Shown here piece after piece: positions 35,031 through 41,673 of a stretch of DNA of 41,673 bases (position 1 is the first letter of the stretch; each line of letters starts with the position of its first letter). The stretch is from positions 500,523-542,195 of the forward strand of contig NZ_MTFE01000010.1 of NCBI RefSeq assembly GCF_001953305.1, given 5' to 3'. The notes beneath the pieces were generated by a model. That model made no database searches, was not told where the DNA came from, and worked only from the letters and a program-made list of their open reading frames with translations. Origin of the DNA: Cnuella takakiae (GTDB lineage: Bacteria > Bacteroidota > Bacteroidia > Chitinophagales > Chitinophagaceae). The translations under genes and the position numbers were made by a program.

Positions 35031-35465
35031 ATGAATATGCGCAGTTTTACCTCCTTCCGTTCTACAACCCTCCTGCTTCTTTTGGTGGCGGCCCTTGGCT
35101 TTACCGCCTGCAACCGGAAAATAGCATTTACTACCTCCACGGTGGTACCTGGCGCCGATGGTGCTGTGAAGGTGAAAAAAGATAATAATGGCAACCATGC
35201 CATCGATATTGAAATCCGCAACCTGGCCGACCCGCAGCGGCTGGCCCTTCCCCAAAACACCTACGTGGTGTGGATGGAATCCAATAACGGGTTGAAAAAC
35301 CTCGGACAGCTGAAGTCTGAAACGGGCCTGCTTTCCAAAGCCCGCAAGGCAGAAATGGAAACCGTAACCCCTTACAAACCCACCCGCATTTTTATCACTG
35401 CCGAAAGCGATGGCAACGTGCAAACGCCGGGCAACCAGGTGGTGCTGAGTACGCGGTCGTTTTAA
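35031..35465 (+). CDS. Lipoprotein of unknown function
   Basis: A 144-residue lipoprotein. ATG 35031 gives a signal peptide ending in GFTAC (lipidated Cys about residue 27); an upstream start would add 15 residues before it. The mature part is beta-rich with KDNNGNHAIDIEIRNLADP and YVVWMESNNG, suggesting an immunoglobulin-like or transthyretin-like domain. Family not recognised. Confidence 0.75.
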   Translation: MNMRSFTSFRSTTLLLLLVAALGFTACNRKIAFTTSTVVPGADGAVKVKKDNNGNHAIDIEIRNLADPQRLALPQNTYVVWMESNNGLKNLGQLKSETGLLSKARKAEMETVTPYKPTRIFITAESDGNVQTPGNQVVLSTRSF

Positions 35466-35518
35466 ACACCTATAAAAGACTGCCGGTAGAAAAAGATGGA
35501 AGCAGCAGATCAAATTGT

Positions 35519-37549
35519 TTACCGGCGTTTTTTCCATTGGTAGGTAATAAATACACTCAAACCCAACATGATGTACCAATACGGAAAGTAACCGGAAAGC
35601 AACCCCACAGCGCTTCCTGATGCGGTAGCATCTTCTATTGAGTAGGTAAGGGTATAGCCAATTTGCTCATCCAATTTTTTGATGGCTTTTTTGTAAGAGT
35701 TGAATTCGGCTGTTGTTACATGGTCTTTTTTGCCTTGAAAATTGTACACCAGTTCTACTCGGCTGCCTATGCCTTTATACTGCGCCTTGTAGGAAAAAGC
35801 CTCATGGTCCAACTGTATTTTATCGTTATGAAACTCCCACGGTTCAGGCAGGTTTATGATGATTTTCTCGTTGCAGTTCACAGGGGCGCCCAGCGCAAAA
35901 GGAGCCGTACGCAGGTTGTTGTCGGGCCGGCTAACTAGGTTGGTGATTACAAAAGGTTCTAAGGTTGCTTTTTTCAGATTGCGTACCTCACCCCAAAAAT
36001 CTTCGATTTTATACTTCTCGGTAGTGGTCACCATGCCAGTAATCGAGTCGTTGGCAAATGTTAAAGACTGCGGGGTGATGTTTTTAAAATATTGCTGGTA
36101 AAATTTTGTGTATCCTCCCTGAATTTCACGATTGGAATCGTTTCCAAACTTTGTGCGCAGTTCATCAGCTGCTGAGCCATAGCTCTTGGTAATCACACTC
36201 AGTGAGGCTTCTCCCTGCAGGTTGTGTACCTCAAAAGTTTCAACAATTTCGACTTTTGCCGGCTTTTGCCTGGGTAGCGCGGAGAGTTGTTTGGTACCTG
36301 CACGCACAATCAAGCCATATCCATAATCAGGAAAATAAATATCGTCAACAGCACCCCGCTGGTTGCTGATGGTGGGATCGAAGTAATAAGTTTTGCCATT
36401 TACCTGCGCAGTAATTACCACATGGTCAAATACGGTAGGCGCTGGTAGCATCTGGTTAAGTACTTTGCCTTTGCCGGAATTTACCAATACCGGATATGCT
36501 GCTATGCCAAGATCGTGAAGCAGGCGACACAGCAGAAAGACTTTATCCTTGCAATCGCCATAACGGTTTTCCAGCACTTGCTGTGGCGTATGTGGCCGGT
36601 ACGATCCTTCACCCATTTCAAAACCCATATACCTTACTTCATCCTGCACAAAACGCAATGCAGCCAGTAAACGGTCAAGGTCGGAGGTGTGTTGCTTTTT
36701 TATGGTGGTAGCCAGTTTGGATACATTATCTGTAGCTGAGGTTGAAACAGCGTATAAGGGCAAGGCCCAATCAACAACTTGCTCCCAGTTTTTATATTCA
36801 CTGATCATAGTGACAGGATAGGGGTCGTACCAATAAGGTATATTGTTGTTGGTGCGCAGGGGCATCAGGTTGGCAGCTTTCCATTCGTACACAGCCATAC
36901 CCTCCTGTTTATTAAAAGTGGGCGCTTGCAGGTTGCCACGGTTTACAAACTGAACCTGCCTGTGGGGCGGCACTACAATTTTATAATACAGCCATGCTAC
37001 AGGTATAGAGAATTGCAGATCGAATGTGCCGGTGTACAGGTTGCCTAAAATTGGATTGCGGCCTGCAAGGCTATACGCATATTCCACAATATCACCCTTT
37101 CGCACATCTGCTAAAATCTGAACGGCAGAAAGTGAACCGTCGTACAGGTGTTTGGCGCGATCACTCTCCTGTTGCATCAGCTTTTGGCGGCTAACCTGCA
37201 ATTGGTTGATTCGGGAATTTCCCCTGCGGATTACTATATGGTGCCAGATTAGTTTTTGATAACTGGGGTCGAAATTTACCGTAATCTCCGAATTGGCTTC
37301 CACACCTTCTTGGGTGCGCATTTGAATGGCCGCTTTATAAAAAGTAGTGTTGGCAGCAGGGTTCACCTGTTTTTCATAAGCCAGGTACAAAACACCATCT
37401 TCGGCTTCAGCCAGCAACGAATCGGGGGCAACTGCTGTTTCATTCAGGGTGATCCATTTGGGCAGAGGCCCTACGAAAGGTTTGTTATTTTGCGCCGCAA
37501 CAAGAAAGGTGTACAGGAGAAGGGAAAATGCAATAGCAAATGGTTTCAT
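35519..37549 (-). CDS. DUF3857 and transglutaminase-like exported protein
   Basis: A 676-residue protein with a signal peptide (cleavage near VAA-QN) and one C-terminal transmembrane helix near 652-672 (FPYWYIMLGLSVFITYQW). Residues about 70-240 are DUF3857, and 270-400 a transglutaminase-like core with the triad C333 (RYGDCKDK), H376 (VFDHVVI) and D391 (YYFDPT). It may be a peptidase or cross-linker in the envelope, or a non-catalytic scaffold; substrate unknown. The C-terminal part is beta-rich. It is divergent from the helicase gene. Confidence 0.88.
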   Translation of the reverse strand: MKPFAIAFSLLLYTFLVAAQNNKPFVGPLPKWITLNETAVAPDSLLAEAEDGVLYLAYEKQVNPAANTTFYKAAIQMRTQEGVEANSEITVNFDPSYQKLIWHHIVIRRGNSRINQLQVSRQKLMQQESDRAKHLYDGSLSAVQILADVRKGDIVEYAYSLAGRNPILGNLYTGTFDLQFSIPVAWLYYKIVVPPHRQVQFVNRGNLQAPTFNKQEGMAVYEWKAANLMPLRTNNNIPYWYDPYPVTMISEYKNWEQVVDWALPLYAVSTSATDNVSKLATTIKKQHTSDLDRLLAALRFVQDEVRYMGFEMGEGSYRPHTPQQVLENRYGDCKDKVFLLCRLLHDLGIAAYPVLVNSGKGKVLNQMLPAPTVFDHVVITAQVNGKTYYFDPTISNQRGAVDDIYFPDYGYGLIVRAGTKQLSALPRQKPAKVEIVETFEVHNLQGEASLSVITKSYGSAADELRTKFGNDSNREIQGGYTKFYQQYFKNITPQSLTFANDSITGMVTTTEKYKIEDFWGEVRNLKKATLEPFVITNLVSRPDNNLRTAPFALGAPVNCNEKIIINLPEPWEFHNDKIQLDHEAFSYKAQYKGIGSRVELVYNFQGKKDHVTTAEFNSYKKAIKKLDEQIGYTLTYSIEDATASGSAVGLLSGYFPYWYIMLGLSVFITYQWKKRR

Positions 37550-37721
37550 GGTAGTTCTGGTTGGCCAAAGGGATCAAAACAATAACCTCAACAGTTATTT
37601 GCAAACAAGATATTACGTTATGGGTGTTCATCCAAAATTGTTGGTTGGGCTGCCCTTCATGCCGGATGGTACCTTGATAATTTTACCACTACATTTTTTA
37701 GCAATCGGCCCCGCCCTGCCG

Positions 37722-37729
37722 TACCTTTG
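37722..37729 (+). promoter_or_regulatory. TACCTTTG promoter element just before the helicase gene
   Basis: TACCTTTG, an exact TAnnTTTG, ends 6 nt before ATG 37736. A TTTA about 21 bp further upstream may be the -33 part. Transcription probably starts at or beside the start codon. Confidence 0.55.
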
Positions 37730-37735
37730 CCGTCT

Positions 37736-40060
37736 ATGCAAGACTACCTGAAGGGATTGAATCCTAACCAGCGCGAAGCTGTGACCACCACCGAAGGCGC
37801 ACTGATGATTGTGGCGGGCGCAGGTTCGGGAAAAACCAAAGTGCTCACCACCCGCATTGCCCACCTGATGGCCAAAGGCGTGGATGCTTTTAATATCCTG
37901 GCGCTGACCTTTACCAATAAGGCGGCCGCCGAAATGAAAGAACGGATTGGCCATATACTGGGTACCGGCGAGGCCCGCAACCTCTATATCGGTACGTTCC
38001 ACTCGGTATTTGCCCGCATCATGCGCGGCGAAGCGCACCGGCTGGGCTACCCTTCTTCGTTTACTATTTACGATACCGACGACGCTAAGAGCGTACTGAA
38101 AACCGTGGTGCAGGAGCTCAACCTCGACCCCCAGCACTACAAACCCAATGCGTGTTACAACCGCATTTCAGGGGCTAAGAACGCATTGGTAGGTCCACGC
38201 GAATACCTGAACGACTACCACATCCAGCAGGAAGATATGCGGGCCAACCGCCCCATGCTGGGCCAGATATATGCAGCCTATGCCCAGCGCTGTTTTAAGA
38301 ACGGCGCTATGGACTTTGATGACTTGTTGATCAAAATGTACGAGCTGCTCAAGAACTTTCCGGAGGCGCTCCACAAGTACCAGCACAAGTTCAAGTACAT
38401 CCTCATCGATGAGTACCAGGATACCAACCCCGCGCAGTACGAGATCATCAAGCTGCTGGGTGCCGCCAACGAAAACGTGTGCGTGGTGGGTGATGATGCC
38501 CAGAGCATCTACTCCTTCCGGGGCGCTACCATCCAGAACATCCTGCAGTTCCAGAACGACTACGACGACGTGAAGGTGATCAAACTGGAGCAGAACTACC
38601 GCTCCACGCCCAATATCCTCAACGCCGCCAACCAGATCATCAAGAACAACAAGGGCCAGATCGAGAAGACCCTGTTTACCGACCAGCCCACCGGCGAAAA
38701 CATCAAGCTGGTACGCACCCAGAGCGATAATGACGAAGGCAAGTACGTTGCCGACGCCATTATGGAAAACAAGCTGCGCAACCATTTTTCCAATAAAGAC
38801 TTTGCGATCCTGTACCGCACCAACGCCCAGAGCCGCTCTTTTGAAGAAAGCCTGCGCCGGGCTGGTATTCCCTATACCATCTTTGGTGGCATCTCTTTCT
38901 ACCAGCGCAAGGAAATCAAGGATTACATTGCTTACCTCCGCCTGATCGTTAACCCACAGGATGAAGAAGCCCTGAAGCGGATCATCAACTATCCCATTCG
39001 CGGTATTGGCAAGACCACGGTTGACAAAGCCATTTTGTTTGCCAACCAAAACGAGATCTCGATGTGGCAGGTGCTGGAAAGCGCCGCCTATTATGGCTTC
39101 AAGAGCGGTACGCTCCAGGCCATCGACGAGTTCGTGACCATGATCAAGAGCTTCCACAGCATGCTGCCCACCAAGAATGCTTATGATATTGCGTTCCATG
39201 TAGGCAAGCAGACCGGTTTTGTAAAAGAACTGTTCAACGACAAGAGCACCGAAGGCGTACAGCGTTATGAGAACGTGCAGGAATTGCTCAACTCTATTAA
39301 AGAATTTATTGAAACGCCCATCAGCGAGGAAAGCGGTGAAGTTGGCGACAAAAGCCTCGGCACCTACCTGCAGCAGATCACCCTGCTCACCGACAGCGAC
39401 CAGAAAGATCCCAATGCAGATACGGTGAAGATGATGACCATCCACGCCTCCAAAGGCCTGGAGTATCCCGTGGTATTTGTTGGTGGACTGGAAGAAACGT
39501 TGTTCCCCAGCGGCATGAGCATCAATACCCGCGAGGAACTGGAAGAAGAACGCCGCCTGTTTTACGTGGCGGTTACCCGCGCCAAGAAGCGCCTGTTCCT
39601 TACCTATGCCAATACCCGGTATAAGTTTGGCCAGCTCACGCAAAACGAGCCCAGCCGCTTTATCGAAGAAATTCCGCAGGACCTGGTGGACCGCAGCTAT
39701 GCCGGCGGCGGACTGAAGAACCAGAGCTCCGGCTCGGGTTGGGGCAGCGGCAGTGCTTTCGACCGGATGCGTAAAACCACCACACCGGCACAGCCGCAGG
39801 AGCGCACCTTTGTTTCAGCAGTAGCTGCAGGCGCCCTCAAAAACCAGAAGGAAGTAGCGCATACACCTTCTACCAACTTTGTTCCTTCCGATCCCGCTAC
39901 GCTGCAGGAAGGCATGAAGGTGGAACACCAGAAGTTTGGCTTTGGCGAAGTGATGAAACTGGAAGGCTCGGCGCACAACCCGGTTGCCACCATCAAATTC
40001 GACCAGAACGGTGAAAAGAAGATCATGCTGAACTATGCCAAGCTGATGATTGTGCAGTAG
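37736..40060 (+). CDS. pcrA: UvrD/PcrA-type DNA helicase
   Basis: A 774-residue superfamily-1 3'-5' helicase. Q-motif LNPNQREAV, Walker A VAGAGSGKT (27-35), motif II ILIDEYQDT, motif III VVGDDAQSIYSFRGA, motif IV LEQNYRST, motif V TIHASKGLEYPVVF and motif VI VAVTRAKKRL are all present. The C-terminal 50 residues form the Tudor-like domain that contacts RNA polymerase in PcrA/UvrD (VEHQKFGFGEVMKLEGSAHN). It works in nucleotide excision repair and removes recombinase or polymerase from DNA. Start ATG 37736 is chosen over an in-frame TTG that overlaps the promoter element. Name pcrA versus uvrD is conventional. Confidence 0.96.
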   Translation: MQDYLKGLNPNQREAVTTTEGALMIVAGAGSGKTKVLTTRIAHLMAKGVDAFNILALTFTNKAAAEMKERIGHILGTGEARNLYIGTFHSVFARIMRGEAHRLGYPSSFTIYDTDDAKSVLKTVVQELNLDPQHYKPNACYNRISGAKNALVGPREYLNDYHIQQEDMRANRPMLGQIYAAYAQRCFKNGAMDFDDLLIKMYELLKNFPEALHKYQHKFKYILIDEYQDTNPAQYEIIKLLGAANENVCVVGDDAQSIYSFRGATIQNILQFQNDYDDVKVIKLEQNYRSTPNILNAANQIIKNNKGQIEKTLFTDQPTGENIKLVRTQSDNDEGKYVADAIMENKLRNHFSNKDFAILYRTNAQSRSFEESLRRAGIPYTIFGGISFYQRKEIKDYIAYLRLIVNPQDEEALKRIINYPIRGIGKTTVDKAILFANQNEISMWQVLESAAYYGFKSGTLQAIDEFVTMIKSFHSMLPTKNAYDIAFHVGKQTGFVKELFNDKSTEGVQRYENVQELLNSIKEFIETPISEESGEVGDKSLGTYLQQITLLTDSDQKDPNADTVKMMTIHASKGLEYPVVFVGGLEETLFPSGMSINTREELEEERRLFYVAVTRAKKRLFLTYANTRYKFGQLTQNEPSRFIEEIPQDLVDRSYAGGGLKNQSSGSGWGSGSAFDRMRKTTTPAQPQERTFVSAVAAGALKNQKEVAHTPSTNFVPSDPATLQEGMKVEHQKFGFGEVMKLEGSAHNPVATIKFDQNGEKKIMLNYAKLMIVQ

Positions 40061-40092
40061 CGAAAGGTGAATGGTCAATAGTAAAAGATATG

Positions 40093-40119
40093 AAGCGCTC
40101 CTGAGGGGGCGCTTTTTTT
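40093..40119 (+). terminator. Intrinsic terminator after the helicase gene
   Basis: A 9-bp stem (aagcgctcc with ggggcgctt, one G-T pair), 4-nt loop and seven T residues, 33 bp after the stop codon. Confidence 0.85.
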
Positions 40120-40355
40120 AATCGCAGATTTATGGATTGGAAGAGATTGAAGGATGGTTTACACAGATTATGCAGCGCTCTTGAAGCCCATTTTCTTAGA
40201 ACCGGCCTGCCCCAATCACTTGCAGCTTGTAGCTTCCTTTGTGTCTTTGCTTCTTAGCGCTCTTTGCGTGAACACAATGCCCTGCGAGCAAACCGCGCTA
40301 TCGTCAAACAAATGCTATAAATCCGATCCATTCATTTAATCCCATCATCCGCGGT

Positions 40356-40363
40356 TACCTTTG
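40356..40363 (+). promoter_or_regulatory. TACCTTTG promoter element 4 nt before the DUF2480 gene
   Basis: TACCTTTG ends 4 nt before ATG 40368, almost identical to the helicase and polA arrangements. A TTTA lies about 17 bp further upstream. Confidence 0.55.
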
Positions 40364-40367
40364 CACC

Positions 40368-40874
40368 ATGAGTGATTTGCTGGTAAACAAAGTGGCCAAC
40401 AGCGGCCTCATCACCCTCGACCTGGAGCAATTTCTGCCCAAGGGTGAAGTCAAGCTGTTTGACCTCAAGGATTTCCTGTTCATGGGACTGATCCTGAAAG
40501 AAAAAGACTACCGCGAGGCGCTGAAAGCCAAAGACTGGAGCGAGTACCAGGATGCGCTGGTGGCCGTCACCTGCACGGCGGATGCCATCATTCCTGTGTG
40601 GGCCTATATGCTGGCGGTGAGCTACCTGGAGCCCGTGGCCAGGGAGGTATTTCTGGGTACGGCCGAAGAACTGCACAAACACCTGCTGGTAAAAAACATC
40701 GAGCGCTTGGATACAGCCGAATACAACGACCAGCGTGTGGTGGTAAAAGGCTGTGGCGAAACGCCCATCGATGCCATAGCTTACGCTGCTGTTACCAAGG
40801 TGCTGCGCCCTGTAACCAAGAGCATCATGTATGGCGAGCCCTGCAGCACGGTGCCCATATATAAAAAGAAATAA
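40368..40874 (+). CDS. DUF2480 family protein
   Basis: A 168-residue cytoplasmic protein of the DUF2480 family, which is found in Bacteroidota. Conserved blocks are LFDLKDFLFMGLILKEKDYR, VTCTADAIIPVWAYML, VVKGCGETPI and the ending SIMYGEPCSTVPIYKK, with cysteines at the conserved positions in VTCTAD, KGCGE and EPCSTV. Function unknown. A promoter element 4 nt upstream suggests a leaderless message. Palindrome A follows the stop codon. Confidence 0.93.
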   Translation: MSDLLVNKVANSGLITLDLEQFLPKGEVKLFDLKDFLFMGLILKEKDYREALKAKDWSEYQDALVAVTCTADAIIPVWAYMLAVSYLEPVAREVFLGTAEELHKHLLVKNIERLDTAEYNDQRVVVKGCGETPIDAIAYAAVTKVLRPVTKSIMYGEPCSTVPIYKKK

Positions 40875-40884
40875 ACTGCTCGTT

Positions 40885-40917
40885 AAACCTATAAGGTCTT
40901 CAAGACCTTATAGGTTT
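40885..40917. repeat. Palindrome A, copy 3
   Basis: aaacctataaggtctt (40885-40900) and its exact complement at 40902-40917 form the third copy of the palindrome at 6.87 and 7.87 kb, 10 bp after the DUF2480 stop codon and running into five T residues. Just after it is gccatctctcaagg...aatggc (40935-40955), a degenerate match to the hairpin that follows copy 2. Confidence 0.85.
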
Positions 40918-40975
40918 TTCCAAAAGCCAGATCAGCCATCTCTCAAGGAAATGGCAGGTTTATAAATACCAATAC

Positions 40976-41611
40976 ATGAAGCTTACCCGCCTCTTTGCCA
41001 TTGCAGCCATTGGCCTTTGCACCTCATGCACCAACAACGCCGATACGGAATCTGCAACAACCGACACCGCTGCAGCACAACCGGAAGCCGACCTCAGCCA
41101 ACTCACGCCCGAAGCACGGATGGTGCAAACAGCGTTTCCCAACATGTATATGTTTCTGGAAGGCCAGGATCCCAGCTTCGATCCCGCCAACTTCCAGGAA
41201 ACTGAAGGTGGTTATGGCGAGCCCCTGCCGCCCCGCTTCTTTGCACCCGAAGAACTGGAGCAGTTCAAGCCTTACCTCATTTACAATACCGACAGCACCA
41301 AGGCCATCGACCTGGTATCGTATAACTATATCATCGACAAAAAAGACGGGCAACAGGTGCTCACCGGTGCCGGCCCCGATACCGAAGTGGGCATCATCAA
41401 CCTGCAAAACAATATGCGCACCCGCATCTTCTTTGCCGGCCCCGGTACCGTGATGCGCGAAGGCAAATGGATTGACTCCTCCACCGTGATGCTGGGTGGC
41501 GCCGAAACCCTGAGCAATACTGCCATCAAACCCTTTTTGCTGCGCATCAACCTGAATGAAAAGAGCGTGCAGAAGTTTGCATATGCGGATAGTGTGAAGG
41601 GAAAACTGTAA
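40976..41611 (+). CDS. Lipoprotein of unknown function
   Basis: A 211-residue lipoprotein. The lipobox is at GLCTSC (Cys 18) followed by a Thr/Ala/Asp-rich linker (about 19-40). The body contains MVQTAFPNMYMFLEGQDPSF, a proline-rich loop (YGEPLPPRFFAPEELEQF) and beta-strands ending INLNEKSVQKFAYAD. No family recognised. It lies 101 bp after the DUF2480 gene but is separated from it by palindrome A, so probably has its own promoter. Confidence 0.78.
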   Translation: MKLTRLFAIAAIGLCTSCTNNADTESATTDTAAAQPEADLSQLTPEARMVQTAFPNMYMFLEGQDPSFDPANFQETEGGYGEPLPPRFFAPEELEQFKPYLIYNTDSTKAIDLVSYNYIIDKKDGQQVLTGAGPDTEVGIINLQNNMRTRIFFAGPGTVMREGKWIDSSTVMLGGAETLSNTAIKPFLLRINLNEKSVQKFAYADSVKGKL

Positions 41612-41673
41612 CCGCAGAGGATTATGATTTGAAAATGATTTGAATGATAAGCGTACGATAATGGAAACGGGCG

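Larger units (their letters stand above)
40061..40367. other. 307-bp spacer with terminator and repeat words
   Basis: Contains the helicase terminator (40093-40119), a ggtgaatggtcaatag fragment at 40067-40082 and tgtgtctttgcttcttagcg words at about 40240-40272. The start of the DUF2480 gene carries its own promoter at the right edge. No protein gene is supported. Confidence 0.6.

Noticed and set aside
37727-37735. TTG start of the helicase
   Set aside because: It overlaps the -7 element TACCTTTG; the ATG at 37736 is more credible.
38168-39643. 491-codon frame on the minus strand opposite pcrA
   Set aside because: Antisense to an intact helicase with all motifs; no recognisable domain.

Overview
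The window is a chromosomal segment of a Bacteroidota bacterium, most likely of the Chitinophagaceae. The evidence is a LytS/LytTR sensor pair, a TonB-dependent receptor with a carboxypeptidase-regulatory N-terminal domain, several families typical of the phylum (DUF2480, DUF4920, DUF3857-transglutaminase), start sites mostly without Shine-Dalgarno sequences, and promoter -7 elements of the TAnnTTTG type. I see no tRNA, rRNA, CRISPR array, insertion sequence, integrase or phage gene. About 37 protein genes are supported.

Layout. 0.1-3.7 kb (minus strand): an exported family 88/105 glycoside hydrolase, then a LytTR response regulator overlapping its LytS-type kinase. 3.9-7.9 kb (plus): a TonB-dependent receptor diverging from the kinase, a small exported protein, and an ADP-ribosylglycohydrolase flanked by two copies of one palindrome. 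7.9-11.6 kb: a DsbA-like oxidoreductase (minus), then YceI, an outer-membrane barrel and a cysteine-rich YceI-like protein (plus). 11.9-19.3 kb (minus): polA, uvrB, mgsA and recA. 19.7-22.8 kb (plus): a DUF4920 protein, a tiny lipoprotein, a GYF_2 membrane protein and a DUF1206 membrane protein. 23.2-27.8 kb: an ABC-F protein with a doubly degenerate second ATP site, lipoproteins, a PAP2 phosphatase and a Nei-like DNA glycosylase. 28-32 kb: a KTSC protein, a lone receiver, an SDR, a manganese catalase and a YihY membrane protein. 32-35.5 kb (plus): an RsbQ-like alpha/beta hydrolase overlapping a PAS histidine kinase, and small membrane or lipoprotein genes. 35.5-41.6 kb: a DUF3857-transglutaminase (minus), then a PcrA/UvrD helicase, a DUF2480 protein and a lipoprotein (plus).

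Genes working together. DNA repair is well represented (polA, uvrB, recA, pcrA, Nei-like). Mn-catalase and its SDR neighbour look like an oxidative or general stress group. The hydrolase/PAS-kinase pair is the best candidate signalling system: it resembles the RsbQ-RsbP energy-stress sensor of Bacillus, but with a histidine kinase output.

The most distinctive non-coding signal is a set of palindromic or inverted repeats at gene 3' ends. Almost every convergent junction carries one, often ending on or touching the stop codons. Several unrelated repeat families are involved, and one G-rich element of similar design lies in frame inside the polA linker. At least three genes (polA, pcrA, the DUF2480 gene) have a TACCTTTG element only 4-6 nt before the ATG, which suggests leaderless or nearly leaderless mRNAs.
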